Origin: an uncultured Mollicutes bacterium
Lineage (GTDB): Bacteria > Bacillota_I > Bacilli_A > RFN20 > CAG-826
Direction: 5' to 3'
DNA: 64,000 nt
Assembly (NCBI GenBank): GCA_900539595.1
Contig: UQCQ01000003.1
Coordinates: 1-64,000, forward strand
Positions within the stretch are counted from its first letter, which is position 1. Every line of letters starts with the position of its first letter. Both the position numbers and the translations under genes were made by a program. The notes under the pieces are model-generated. The model was not told where the DNA came from, did not search any database, and saw only the letters and a list, made by a program, of their open reading frames with translations. Shown here piece after piece: positions 7,431 through 20,574 of this stretch.

Positions 7431-7754
7431 ATGGAAGAAAGCACGTTTAAAAAACTGGAATTATCGGACGAAGTCCTTGATGGGATGGAAAACCTTTTGC
7501 ACGTTGCCAGTGATTTCACCCGCCTAAAAATCATGTATTCCATCATGAATGGAGAGAAGTGCGTTTCTGACATCGTTCGAGTGGTGGGGGCGGAGCAGTC
7601 TTTGGTTTCCCATCAATTGAAGGTTTTGAAAAACGCCAATCTTGTAACGACACGCAAAGAAGGGTCTCACGTTTTTTATTCTCTGGCAGACGATCACGTC
7701 ATCAAGCTTTTGGACGTCGTTTATGACCACGTTCAAGAGAAACGCCGCCATTGA
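7431..7754 (+). CDS. ArsR/SmtB-family winged-helix regulator
   Basis: A 107-aa DNA-binding repressor with the ArsR fold. Helix ASDFTRLKIMYSIMNGEKCVSDIV leads into the recognition helix EQSLVSHQLKVLKNANLV, then the wing TTRKEGSHVFYSL and a C-terminal dimer helix (DVVYDHVQEKRRH). The classic ELCVCDL metal motif is reduced to EKCVSDI, with a single Cys, so alpha-3 metal sensing is doubtful. Acidic and His residues at the C-terminus (DHVIKLLDVVYDHV) could form an alpha-5 zinc site. No metal pump or efflux gene is adjacent; the neighbour is the YfcE phosphodiesterase, which it may control (inference). The start has only a weak GGAA ribosome site. Confidence 0.88.
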   Translation: MEESTFKKLELSDEVLDGMENLLHVASDFTRLKIMYSIMNGEKCVSDIVRVVGAEQSLVSHQLKVLKNANLVTTRKEGSHVFYSLADDHVIKLLDVVYDHVQEKRRH

Positions 7755-7794
7755 TTTTTGGCTTTAATATTTTTTGAAAAAGAGCAAATTTTTC

Positions 7795-7824
7795 TTGACG
7801 GCTGTTTATGCGCAGGCGTATTAT
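7795..7824 (+). promoter_or_regulatory. Promoter of rplK-rplA
   Basis: TTGACG (7795-7800), an 18-bp spacer and TATTAT (7819-7824). The predicted start near 7831 gives an approximately 85-nt leader before rplK, long enough for ribosomal-protein feedback, although no L1 site is obvious by eye. Confidence 0.7.
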
Positions 7825-7915
7825 ACACAAGCGCGTTCGAACGATGCGCATCGTGGGAGGACTGTTTGATCACGGCCCGAACACCACGAATGAATTTCCA
7901 TAAAGGAGGAAATAC

Positions 7916-8323
7916 ATGAAGAAACGTGTAACAAAAGTCGTCAAGATGGAACTTCCTGGCGGCAACGCCCACCCCGGACCAAAGCTAGCTTCCGCCGGTG
8001 TCAACATGGCGAAATTCTGCACCGATTTCAATGCGAAAACCGGTGACAGAAAAGGACAGGTCGTCCCTGTCATCATCACGGCCTATGAAGACAAATCCTA
8101 TGATTTCGTCATCAAGACCACCCCGGTTGCCCCGCTCATTCTAAAAGCGGCTGGCATCGAAAAGGGCTCCGGCAACTCGAAGCAAATCGTTGGTTCGATC
8201 ACGGATGCTCAACTCGAAGAGATCGCGAAATACAAGATGCCGGATCTCAACACCGACGACGTCGAACAAGCGAAGAAAGTTGTCGCTGGTACCTGCCGTC
8301 AAATGGGCATCGCAATCAAGTAA
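7916..8323 (+). CDS. rplK: Ribosomal protein uL11
   Basis: Large-subunit protein of the GTPase-associated centre, binding the 23S rRNA thiostrepton loop. The N-terminal domain has the LPGGNAHPGPKLASAGVNM segment (variant of PAGxAxPxPPVGPALG). The C-terminal RNA-binding domain contains KGSGNSKQIVGSIT and ends with the GTCRQMGI signature. Length 135 aa is slightly below the usual 140. Strong Shine-Dalgarno AAAGGAGG fixes the ATG. It is followed after 18 nt by rplA. Confidence 0.96.
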   Translation: MKKRVTKVVKMELPGGNAHPGPKLASAGVNMAKFCTDFNAKTGDRKGQVVPVIITAYEDKSYDFVIKTTPVAPLILKAAGIEKGSGNSKQIVGSITDAQLEEIAKYKMPDLNTDDVEQAKKVVAGTCRQMGIAIK

Positions 8324-8341
8324 TGAAGGAGGCAAACTGCA

Positions 8342-9034
8342 ATGAAAAAGAACAGCAAAAAATACGAAGCCGCCCTCAAAAAGATTGACGCTTCCAAAGT
8401 CTACAGCCTCGAAGAGGCCGTGAAACTCGTCAAAGAAACGAGCACCACGAAATTCGATTCCTCGGTCGACATCAGCTTCCGCTTGAATGTCAACCCGACC
8501 TTGGCGGATCAACTCATCCGTGGAACGATCACCCTTCCGCATGGCAACGGCAAAACCAAAAAGGTCTTGGTCGTTACCAACACCAAACTCGACGACGCGA
8601 AAGAATCCGGAGCGGATTTCTTCGGCGGAAAAGAGATGCTTGAAAAGATCCAAAGAGAAAACTGGTTTGGATTCGACGTCATCGTCGCTACCCCGGATAT
8701 GATGGGCGAACTTGGGAAAATGGGCCGTGTCCTTGGTCCGAAAGGCTTAATGCCGAACCCCAAAACTGGCACCGTCACGATGGACGTTAAGACGGCCGTC
8801 GCCGAAATCAAGCGTGGTAAAATCGCCTACCGTGTTGACCGTGATGGCAACCTCTCGATGGGTATTGGCCGTGTCTCCTTCTCGGATGCCGACCTCCTCG
8901 AAAACGTCGCTGCAATCACGGAGCACATCGCCAAAGCCCGCCCCTCTACCGTGAAGGGCACCTACATTCTCACCGCGGCTCTCTCGACCACGATGGGACC
9001 GGCAGTTCAAATCACCTTTGCCGGACGGAACTAA
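8342..9034 (+). CDS. rplA: Ribosomal protein uL1
   Basis: Large-subunit protein of the L1 stalk, also usually a translational repressor of its own operon. 230 aa. The N-terminal region (KKYEAALKKIDASKVYSLEEAV) and the DADLLENVAAI and MGPAVQI segments are typical of L1. The conserved middle region includes GRVLGPKGLMPNPKTGTVT. Shine-Dalgarno GAAGGAGG precedes the ATG. Third-position C is frequent here, as in the other highly expressed ribosomal genes of this window. Confidence 0.97.
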   Translation: MKKNSKKYEAALKKIDASKVYSLEEAVKLVKETSTTKFDSSVDISFRLNVNPTLADQLIRGTITLPHGNGKTKKVLVVTNTKLDDAKESGADFFGGKEMLEKIQRENWFGFDVIVATPDMMGELGKMGRVLGPKGLMPNPKTGTVTMDVKTAVAEIKRGKIAYRVDRDGNLSMGIGRVSFSDADLLENVAAITEHIAKARPSTVKGTYILTAALSTTMGPAVQITFAGRN

Positions 9035-9054
9035 TTGTTCCCCTCAATTCGGTG

Positions 9055-9165
9055 AAAAGCTTCGTATTCCTAAGATAGCCGGGGGCATGTGCCTTAAAAC
9101 AATCACCCTGCTGAGGTTAGCGAAATGTTCACAAAACCCACTAGTTATATAGAAGCTTCACATAT
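9055..9165 (+). ncRNA. L10 (rplJ) leader RNA
   Basis: The 156-nt space between rplA and rplJ contains the paired segments TTCCTAAGATAGCCGGGGG and CACCCTGCTGAGGTTAGCG. They resemble the conserved CCUAAGACAGC...GCUGAGGUUA features of the Firmicutes L10 leader. This structure binds the L10-L12 complex and represses translation of rplJL. The boundaries are approximate. No separate promoter or terminator was clear in it. Confidence 0.75.
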
Positions 9166-9190
9166 ATCGACAGAAAGGAGGTAGAAACAT

Positions 9191-9700
9191 ATGAATCAGC
9201 AAGCACTCGAAGCCAAAAAGAATGCCGTCAAGCAAATTGAAGAATCCTTCAAAGGCGCCGCGACCTTCGCAGTCGTTTCCTACCAAGGATTGACTGTTGC
9301 CGAAATTTCGGAACTTCGCAAAGAGCTCGAAAAGGCCGAAGCGACCATGACCGTTTACAAGAACACCATGATCCGTCGCGCTTTAGCAGAACTCCAAGCC
9401 CCCGATTTGGGCAATGCTCTCGAAGGGCCGAATGCCTTTGTCTTCTCGAAAGACTATGGCACTGGTCCGAAAGTTCTCTACAAGTTCGCTCGCAAACACG
9501 AACACTTGGTCGTTAAGGCCGGTATCGTGGATGGACGCGTCCTCGATGAGAAGGGCATGAAAGATGTCAGCAAGCTTCTCGACAAGAATGGCATGCTCTC
9601 TATGTTCCTATCGTGCCTCAAGGCACCCGTCACCAAGTTCGCCGCCACTATCAAGGCTGTTGCGGACAAAGCTCCGGCTGACACGCCGGCGGCCAACTAA
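9191..9700 (+). CDS. rplJ: Ribosomal protein uL10
   Basis: Stalk base protein (P0) anchoring L7/L12 dimers to the ribosome. 169 aa with the N-terminal rRNA-binding domain (AATFAVVSYQGLTVAEISELRKEL, followed by YKNTMIRRAL) and a C-terminal helical L12-binding segment with an Ala/Pro-rich end. Shine-Dalgarno AAAGGAGG precedes ATG 9191. It is the likely ligand of the leader RNA just upstream and is co-transcribed with rplL after 21 nt. Confidence 0.97.
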   Translation: MNQQALEAKKNAVKQIEESFKGAATFAVVSYQGLTVAEISELRKELEKAEATMTVYKNTMIRRALAELQAPDLGNALEGPNAFVFSKDYGTGPKVLYKFARKHEHLVVKAGIVDGRVLDEKGMKDVSKLLDKNGMLSMFLSCLKAPVTKFAATIKAVADKAPADTPAAN

Positions 9701-9721
9701 AACCATTAGGAGGATCTAACA

Positions 9722-10102
9722 ATGGCTAAATTCACCAAAGAAGAGATCGTCGAAAGCTTGAAGGAATACACCGTTCTCGAGCTCAATGACCTCATTAAAC
9801 TCGTCGAAGAAACCTTCGGCGTCACCGCTGCCGCGGCTGTTGCCACCGCTCCGGCTGAAGCGGAAGACGCTGGCGCTGCCAAGGGACCGAGCGAAGTCTC
9901 GCTCATCCTCAAGGGCATCGGCACTGGCTCCAAAGTTGCTGTCATCAAAGCCGTCCAGGCCATCACCGGCCTTGGCTTGATGGATGCCAAGAAACTCGTT
10001 GACGCTGCTCCGGCTCCCGTCAAAGAGCACATCAGCCCCGTCGAAGCGGAAGAGCACAAGAAGGCTCTTGTCGCCACCGGCGCTGAAGTCGAAATCAAGT
10101 AA
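9722..10102 (+). CDS. rplL: Ribosomal protein bL12 (L7/L12)
   Basis: Acidic stalk protein recruiting translational GTPases. The N-terminal dimerisation domain (EEIVESLKEYTVLELNDLIKLVEE) is followed by an Ala-rich hinge (about residues 37-58). The C-terminal domain contains KVAVIKAVQAITGLGLMDAKKLVD. 126 aa is normal. Strong codon bias toward C-ending codons fits high expression. Confidence 0.97.
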   Translation: MAKFTKEEIVESLKEYTVLELNDLIKLVEETFGVTAAAAVATAPAEAEDAGAAKGPSEVSLILKGIGTGSKVAVIKAVQAITGLGLMDAKKLVDAAPAPVKEHISPVEAEEHKKALVATGAEVEIK

Positions 10103-10132
10103 TTTAGATTTCACATCACAAACAACAAGTAT

Positions 10133-10168
10133 TCCCGCCCAGAGGACGTTCCCTTTGGGCGGGGTTCT
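10133..10168 (+). terminator. Hairpin (attenuator or partial terminator) after rplL
   Basis: CCCGCCCAGAGG pairs with CCCTTTGGGCGGG around a short loop. The following tract (GTTCTTG) is T-poor, so read-through into the methyltransferase-rpoB-rpoC unit is expected. The rplL-rpoB interval of many bacteria contains such an attenuator, adjusting the ratio of ribosomal protein to polymerase transcripts. Confidence 0.55.
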
Positions 10169-10191
10169 TGCGTTATGAAGGGAGGGTAAAT

Positions 10192-10794
10192 ATGGGCCAA
10201 TATTTCGATAACGATGAAACGTTGGAACACCAAGATATCCAGTATTCCTTCGAATTGTTCGGAGAAAAATACACCTTTCATAGCGACGCAGGGGTTTTCT
10301 CCAAAGATGGTCTTGACGATGGTACTCGTTTATTGCTTGAAACCATCGGCAAGGCCGATCTTGGAACCACCATTTTGGATCTTGGGGCGGGAGTCGGACC
10401 AATCGGACTAATCCTGGCTCACCTCGACCCGCATCGCCACGTTGTTTTAGCTGACGTGAATGATCGGGCCCTCTCCCTGTGCCGACAAAACGCTTTAACC
10501 CTTGGCGTGTCGGAACAAGTAGAGATCATCCATAGCGACGTCTACCTCAACATCGACAAAACATTCTCCACGATTGTAACCAATCCGCCAATTCGGGCTG
10601 GAAAGAAGGTTACGTACGCGATGTACGCGGGCGCGCTCTCTCATTTAGATAAAGGGGGGAAGCTCGTCATCGTCATTCGCAAAAAACAAGGCGCCGATTC
10701 CGCCGAAGCCTACCTTAGAACGCTTTTTGGAAGCGTAGAAAGGGCGGCTCAGCATAAAGGCTTCCGCGTCTTGATTGCCACATTAAAGGAGTAA
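10192..10794 (+). CDS. Class I SAM-dependent methyltransferase, RsmC/YbxB-like
   Basis: Predicted rRNA (guanine-N2)-type methyltransferase. The SAM-binding motif I is seen as ILDLGAGVGPIGL, an acidic strand as VVLADVND, and the catalytic NPPI-type motif as VTNPPIRAG. 200 aa; this is the single-domain form of RsmC found between rplL and rpoB in Bacillus (YbxB), the same place as here. ATG 10192 is chosen over ATG 10168 because a GGGAGGG ribosome site lies just before it. It ends 3 nt before rpoB, whose Shine-Dalgarno (AAAGGAG) lies in its last codons. Confidence 0.88.
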   Translation: MGQYFDNDETLEHQDIQYSFELFGEKYTFHSDAGVFSKDGLDDGTRLLLETIGKADLGTTILDLGAGVGPIGLILAHLDPHRHVVLADVNDRALSLCRQNALTLGVSEQVEIIHSDVYLNIDKTFSTIVTNPPIRAGKKVTYAMYAGALSHLDKGGKLVIVIRKKQGADSAEAYLRTLFGSVERAAQHKGFRVLIATLKE

Positions 10795-10797
10795 CTA

Positions 10798-13700
10798 ATG
10801 CCGCAAGAAGATAATTTCATCCCTAACACCGAATACAAAAATCCCAATGGCGATTTGTATCCGGCTGGCATCAATGGCCGTATTGATTTCTCGAAAATCA
10901 GTGGACATTTGCCTCTCCCCAACCTCGTTGAAGTCCAAACGGATTCCTACGATTGGTTCTTGAAAGAGGGTATCGATTCCGCACTTAAAAACGTGTTCCC
11001 GATCCCCGATTACAACAAAAACCTTTTTATCGACTACGTTAATTGCCACCTTGAAGCACCGAAGTACACCCCGCTTGAATGCAAAACGGGCGATTTGACT
11101 TATTCAAGCAAGCTCAAAGTCACCTTGCGTTTGCGCTTCAAAGAAACGGGAGAAATCAAGGAAGCCGAAGTTTTCATGGGTGATATTCCCTTGATGACTG
11201 ATTCCGGCACCTTCATTATCAATGGCTCCGAGCGTGTTATTATTTCGCAGATCATCCGCTCTCCGGGCGCCTATTTTGGATGCGAGCAAGACCGTAAATC
11301 CGGCACGTATCTCTACAATGGCGAAATCTTCCCGGGACACGGTACCTGGCTTCAAGCGGAATCGGACACCCGTGGTGTTTTGAATATCCGCATTGATCGC
11401 CAATACAAATTCCCAGCGCAGGTTCTCTTCAAAGCCCTTGGCATTGAGAAAAATAGTGAGTTCATCGAACTTTTCGGTGATACCGATAGCATCAACGCCA
11501 CTTTGAACAAAGAACCGGAAATCAAAACCGGCGCGGAAGCTTTGGCAAAAATCTTTGCCAAATTGAAACCCGGCGAACCTTCCACTCCCGAAGGACGTGT
11601 TGAATTCTTGAAGCAACGTTTCTTCGATGACAAGCGCTATGACTTGGGTCGTGCTGGCCGTTTTAAATTCACTCAAAAGCTCAATGCTTATGAACGTTTG
11701 CCTGGTCGCATTCTTGCCCAAGACCTCATTGACACCAATGGCGAAGTCCTTTTCGTCAAAGGCACCAAATTAACCAAAGAAGACGTCCAATCCCTTCGCG
11801 ATGCCAAATTCTTCGAAAGCGGCGCTTGTGCGAAGAAATTGAACGTGAATGAAGATATCGACACTTATAGCACGGTTGATATTGTCAAAGTCTACGCTCA
11901 CGACAAAGAAACCGATCGCGTCGTCAACATCATCGGCACGGATTTGAACATGACCGATGTCAGACGTGTCACGATTTCCGATATGGTCGCGTTCTTCTCT
12001 TATTATGTGAACCTCATGGACGGCATCGGTGAATACGATGATATCGATCACCTTGGAAACCGTCGTATTCGCAGCGTGGGTGAATTGCTTGAAAACCAAG
12101 TTCGTCAAGGCCTAGCCAAGATGATCAAGGCTGTTCAGCAAAAGATGTCCATTTCCGATCCGGAAACGGCCACTCCGCAATCGCTTATCAACATCCGTCC
12201 TTTGACCACGGCCATTCGTGAATTCTTTGCTTCCGGACAACTTTCTCAGTTCATGGATCAAACGAACCCGCTGGCCGAACTTACCAACAAGCGTCGTATC
12301 TCCGCTCTAGGCCCTGGCGGTTTGACCAGAGATCGCGCCTCCATGGAAGTCCGCGACGTCCATTACACTCACTATGGACGTATCTGCCCGATTGAATCCC
12401 CTGAAGGACAAAACATCGGTCTTATTAATAACCTTTGCACCTATGCCAAGATCAACCAGTACGGTTTCATCATGACTCCGTATCGTAAGGTCTACCACAT
12501 CGGTGGAAAAGCCTATGTTTCGGACTCGGAAACAGAATATTTGTCCGCGGACGACGAACGCGGTCTCTATATCGCTGAAGCCAACATCGACCTCTCGGCT
12601 CCGATGAAACTTGGCGATGTGGATCCCAATGCCGCCAACAAAGACGAATCCGTCAAGATGATCCAAGGCACCAACATCGTTGTCCGTCATGATGACGACA
12701 ACCTCGAAGTGGAACCTGACCTCATTTCTTACGTCGACGTTTCGCCGAAACAAATCGTCTCCATCGCGGCTGCTTGTATTCCTTTCCTTGCCCACGATGA
12801 CGCGACCCGTGCCTTGATGGGTGCGAACATGCAACGTCAAGCCCTCCCACTTCTCCGTCCTTCGATTCCTTATGTCGGAACCGGTATGGAAGCCAAAATC
12901 GCGAAAGACTCCGGTTTGGCTGTCGTCGCTCTCAAGGGTGGCAAGGTCCTTTATAAGGATTCCAGCACCATCATCTTGGACGATGGACAAGACGATAAGG
13001 TTTATACGGCCTTAAAGAAGAGCGCCTCCGATCTTGCTTTTGCTCGCAAAATCAAGAAAGGCGACCTCGTTTATAAAGGCGAAGTTTGCATCGCCACCGA
13101 AGGCGGATGCGCTCAAGCCGAATATGGCGGAATTATTCTCGCCAATGAGAAAAACCGTCTTGTTATCGATAATGGCATGCAACTTCAAACCTATACCTCT
13201 TTGAAGAAGAATGCCTGTGATCTCCCCCTTGCCCGCAAGGTCAAGGTTGGCGATCACGTCATGGAAAAAGACATCATGCTCAACGAAGCCGGACTTGCTT
13301 GCCAAGCCGAATTCGAAGGCATTGTTGCGGAAGTCGGAGCCAAGGAAATCAAAGTCATTGGTCACGCTTACCACCTCCAGAAATTCGATCGTTCCAATGG
13401 TGGAACCTGCATCAACCAGACTCCAATCGTCAAAGTTGGTGACGTCGTTAAAGATGATTCGGTCATCGCCGATGGACCCGCTATGCGCAATGGCGAACTC
13501 GCCCTCGGTCAGAACATCCTCGTCGCTTACATGACTTGGAACGGCTACAACTACGAAGACGCCATTATCATGTCCGAACGCATGATGAAGAACGATACCT
13601 TCACCTCCATTCACATCGAGAAATACGAAGTGGAATGCCGTGAAAATAAATTAGGTCCGGAAGAGATTACTCGTGATATCCCCAACGTCGGAGAAGATGC

Positions 13701-14874
13701 GAAAGCCTTCCTCGATGAACGTGGCATCATCATCCCGGGTGCTGAAGTCAAAGAAGGAGACATCCTCGTTGGCAAAGCGACTCCGAAATCTCAAGAAGAC
13801 CCGACCCCTGAAGAAAAGCTTCTCCAAGCCATCTTCGCGGAAAAGACCAAAGAAAAGAAAGACACCTCGCTCCGTGTTCCCCATGGCGGTGCCGGTATTG
13901 TCCATGCGGTTAAAGTATTTAGCCGTAAGAACAAAGATCCGCTTCCTGCTGGTGTGAACGAAGTCGTCCGCGTCTACGTTGTCCAGAAGAGAAAGATCTC
14001 CGAAGGCGATAAGATGTCCGGCCGTCACGGTAACAAAGGCGTTATCTCCAAGATTTTGCCGGTCGAGGACATGCCGTTCTTAGCGGATGGCACCCCGATT
14101 GACATCCTTCTCTCCCCGATGGGCGTTCCTTCTCGTATGAACATCGGTCAGATCTTCGAAGTCCATTTGGGCCTTGCCTGCCGCAAGCTCCATATGCGCG
14201 TCGCGACCCCGGCTTTTGACGGAGTCAGCAACGAAGAAGTCTTCGATCTCATGAAGAAAGCCAACATTTCCGAAGACGGAAAGACGGTTCTTTATGATGG
14301 CAGAACGGGTGAACCGTTTGCCGAACGTATCTCTGTTGGCGTCCAGTACATGATTAAACTCGTGCACATGGTCGACGATAAATTGCACGCACGTGCTACA
14401 GGACCTTATGCCCTCGTCACGCAGCAGCCTTTGGGCGGCAAAGCCCAAAACGGCGGTCAGCGTTTCGGCGAAATGGAAGTCTGGGCCCTCGAAGCTTATG
14501 GTGCTGCGCACACGCTCCAAGAAATGATGACCATCAAATCCGACGATCGCGTTGGCCGTGCCAAGGCTTACGAAGCCATCATCAAGGGCAACCCGATTCC
14601 ACGTCCTGGAATGCCAGAAGCCTTCAAGGTCTTTACCAAAGAGCTCAAGGGCCTTTGCATGAACGTGAAACTCTTCGACCGCAATAACGAGGTCATCGAT
14701 ATGAATGAACTCGCCAAGCAATCGCTCATCGAAGAGCGCAAAACCAACAGTGCGATTCACAAGGATTTAGCTCCGCGCCCCGAACTCCCTGAGCCCGGCG
14801 ACACGGTGGAAGTTCAACAAGAACAAATTGCCGAAGAAGGCCTCAATGCCGTCTCCGAGCATGTCAACGACTAA
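10798..14874 (+). CDS. rpoB: DNA-directed RNA polymerase beta subunit
   Basis: Catalytic beta subunit, 1358 aa. Family landmarks include the rifampicin cluster (SQFMDQTNPLAELTNKRRIS), GPGGLTRDRAS, CPIESPEGQNIGLI, the GKATPKSQEDPTPEEKLL segment and C-terminal GQRFGEMEVWALEAYGAA. The residue equivalent to E. coli His526 is Asn (LTNKRR instead of ITHKRR), while Q513, D516, R529 and S531 equivalents are retained. It is longer than Bacillus RpoB (about 1190), with extra sequence in the middle: two similar LKK...ARKxKxGD modules around residues 740-815. The C-terminal tail is acidic and Gln/Glu-rich. Start ATG is 3 nt after the methyltransferase gene. Confidence 0.98.
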   Translation: MPQEDNFIPNTEYKNPNGDLYPAGINGRIDFSKISGHLPLPNLVEVQTDSYDWFLKEGIDSALKNVFPIPDYNKNLFIDYVNCHLEAPKYTPLECKTGDLTYSSKLKVTLRLRFKETGEIKEAEVFMGDIPLMTDSGTFIINGSERVIISQIIRSPGAYFGCEQDRKSGTYLYNGEIFPGHGTWLQAESDTRGVLNIRIDRQYKFPAQVLFKALGIEKNSEFIELFGDTDSINATLNKEPEIKTGAEALAKIFAKLKPGEPSTPEGRVEFLKQRFFDDKRYDLGRAGRFKFTQKLNAYERLPGRILAQDLIDTNGEVLFVKGTKLTKEDVQSLRDAKFFESGACAKKLNVNEDIDTYSTVDIVKVYAHDKETDRVVNIIGTDLNMTDVRRVTISDMVAFFSYYVNLMDGIGEYDDIDHLGNRRIRSVGELLENQVRQGLAKMIKAVQQKMSISDPETATPQSLINIRPLTTAIREFFASGQLSQFMDQTNPLAELTNKRRISALGPGGLTRDRASMEVRDVHYTHYGRICPIESPEGQNIGLINNLCTYAKINQYGFIMTPYRKVYHIGGKAYVSDSETEYLSADDERGLYIAEANIDLSAPMKLGDVDPNAANKDESVKMIQGTNIVVRHDDDNLEVEPDLISYVDVSPKQIVSIAAACIPFLAHDDATRALMGANMQRQALPLLRPSIPYVGTGMEAKIAKDSGLAVVALKGGKVLYKDSSTIILDDGQDDKVYTALKKSASDLAFARKIKKGDLVYKGEVCIATEGGCAQAEYGGIILANEKNRLVIDNGMQLQTYTSLKKNACDLPLARKVKVGDHVMEKDIMLNEAGLACQAEFEGIVAEVGAKEIKVIGHAYHLQKFDRSNGGTCINQTPIVKVGDVVKDDSVIADGPAMRNGELALGQNILVAYMTWNGYNYEDAIIMSERMMKNDTFTSIHIEKYEVECRENKLGPEEITRDIPNVGEDAKAFLDERGIIIPGAEVKEGDILVGKATPKSQEDPTPEEKLLQAIFAEKTKEKKDTSLRVPHGGAGIVHAVKVFSRKNKDPLPAGVNEVVRVYVVQKRKISEGDKMSGRHGNKGVISKILPVEDMPFLADGTPIDILLSPMGVPSRMNIGQIFEVHLGLACRKLHMRVATPAFDGVSNEEVFDLMKKANISEDGKTVLYDGRTGEPFAERISVGVQYMIKLVHMVDDKLHARATGPYALVTQQPLGGKAQNGGQRFGEMEVWALEAYGAAHTLQEMMTIKSDDRVGRAKAYEAIIKGNPIPRPGMPEAFKVFTKELKGLCMNVKLFDRNNEVIDMNELAKQSLIEERKTNSAIHKDLAPRPELPEPGDTVEVQQEQIAEEGLNAVSEHVND

Positions 14875-14895
14875 TAAGAAAGGACGGGAATAACA

Positions 14896-19008
<4,113 letters not shown>

Positions 19009-19024
19009 TACTCACTAACGTAAA

Positions 19025-19050
19025 GGCCCCGTGGGAACACGGGGCTTTTC
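19025..19050 (+). terminator. Terminator after rpoC
   Basis: Stem GCCCCGTG / CACGGGGC with a GGAA tetraloop and TTTTC tail. It closes the rplK-to-rpoC cluster. The remaining 88 bases to 19138 show no supported gene; a 26-codon frame from 19054 has no ribosome site. Confidence 0.9.
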
Positions 19051-19138
19051 GCATGGCTAAGTCTTTCGATGATTCTCTGCGCATGGAACGCTTTAAAATG
19101 CGGATTGTCGGCCTTATAGAAACTTCTCCGTGACGTAA

Positions 19139-20476
19139 TTATCGTTTTTGCAAGTCCATTCCAAATGGAAATCCCTTTAATGGATCGCTTTGGCCGACGC
19201 AAATGAAAATCGAATAGACATCGCTTCGAAGAAACTCGATGAATTTGCTTTCTTCGTAGCACAAATGCTGGCGAGTGAATCCTTTTTCTTTTGCATTTTC
19301 CGCATAATTGTTTTCAAAATAATCACTGCCCGCTTCCTCGGTGATAAAAATGGCTTCGATATGAAAATTGGTGTCGCTTGTTTTTTGTATCGTGGCTTCT
19401 AAAAGGGTGATGCACGGAGGGAAAATAGGATAAGGGGAGTCGCCTAATAAGGAATTGATGTATCCAAAAGAACTCGCCCATTCTTTGGGATGCTCGATGG
19501 AAATGGCCGCTATGGTCCACCCCTCTTTTTCTTGCACGCAAACGTTAAGAAGATAGAGGGTGTCGTTATGACTTACTTTCTTTTGGTAAGAAAGTCCGGA
19601 TGATTGCAAGACAAACCCACTGTTGAGGAGTTGGAGAGAATATGTGGACTCTAATGCAGATTGGTATGCTGCCCATTCCCAATGGTTGGCATCGATGGTT
19701 CGGTCGTAAAAGGCGTGAGTAACCCCATTCGGGAAGGGGAGCATAGAAGAAGTGCCAATGATTTTTTCCATTTCACTTTGCAAACGGAAAGAAAATTGGG
19801 TGGGAGGCTCTACCATGACGGGATGATCCAAATAAGCCTTTATTTTCTCATCGTAAATTTCTCCTAGACGGGAAAAGTGAATGGTTTTTCCTTCCATATC
19901 ACCATCATCACCCCTTATTTCGTAACGCACGTCCATGCTTTGATTGGATAAAATCGTAATTGAAAAATGATCTATGTCTTCCAGGGATAAGGCCGGCGTG
20001 TATAACTGAAGACATTCTTCCACGAAAGGATTTTTGCTATAGGAACGTGGAAAATAAATGTTGGGGGATGATTCTTCAGATATAAAAAGGTTCTCCGAGC
20101 CTTTTGCCATACGTAATAGCCCTCTTTTTTGTGAGACTTTCCCTGGGCCAATATATTCGGACAGTTGAATATCGGAGGTGACGGGATCTTTTTGAAAGGA
20201 AAAAATCCCTTGATCCCCATTCGTTAAAAAACCTTCTCCCTTTGTCGTTTCATAGGCTTCTCCCTGGAAAGAATAGCCTATCCCTTTCTCGTCGAAAAGG
20301 AGACCACAGTTGGTCCGCATCCTTGTGAACAGCATTCTTAAGTTAACGTTGTTTTCAATTATTGGAGATGAAGCGGAAGAAGAATTGGAGGATGCCTTGG
20401 AATCGGAAGGGGGATCCAAGGGCGGTTGGCACGTGGCTAATAACGTGCAACAAAAAAGAAGGAGATTGATTCTCAT
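19139..20476 (-). CDS. Predicted lipoprotein of unknown function
   Basis: A 445-aa protein with a short N-terminal signal peptide (MRINLLLFCCTLLATC). The Cys at residue 16 lies in a loose lipobox (LATC; Thr before Cys is unusual), followed by a Pro/Ser-rich linker (about 17-40), as in surface-anchored lipoproteins. The rest is a mixed alpha/beta exported domain with paired strands and no recognised catalytic motif. It appears attached outside the membrane. A TAAAAT-like box lies about 25 nt upstream of the start and AAAGGAA provides a ribosome site. It is divergent from the c-di-GMP protein at 20590, sharing a short intergenic region of about 110 bases. I do not recognise a family. Confidence 0.75.
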   Translation of the reverse strand: MRINLLLFCCTLLATCQPPLDPPSDSKASSNSSSASSPIIENNVNLRMLFTRMRTNCGLLFDEKGIGYSFQGEAYETTKGEGFLTNGDQGIFSFQKDPVTSDIQLSEYIGPGKVSQKRGLLRMAKGSENLFISEESSPNIYFPRSYSKNPFVEECLQLYTPALSLEDIDHFSITILSNQSMDVRYEIRGDDGDMEGKTIHFSRLGEIYDEKIKAYLDHPVMVEPPTQFSFRLQSEMEKIIGTSSMLPFPNGVTHAFYDRTIDANHWEWAAYQSALESTYSLQLLNSGFVLQSSGLSYQKKVSHNDTLYLLNVCVQEKEGWTIAAISIEHPKEWASSFGYINSLLGDSPYPIFPPCITLLEATIQKTSDTNFHIEAIFITEEAGSDYFENNYAENAKEKGFTRQHLCYEESKFIEFLRSDVYSIFICVGQSDPLKGFPFGMDLQKR

Positions 20477-20574
20477 AAATTCCTTTCTTCCCCGATGGTT
20501 CTATTTTATTACGTTTTATTGAATTGAGAAGGGGGGTGGGGGTAATGGGAAATTGTCTTTTGATTTTCTCGGCA

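Noticed and set aside
19054..19134. 26-codon frame after the rpoC terminator
   Set aside because: No ribosome site or promoter and nothing recognised; it lies beyond the terminator.
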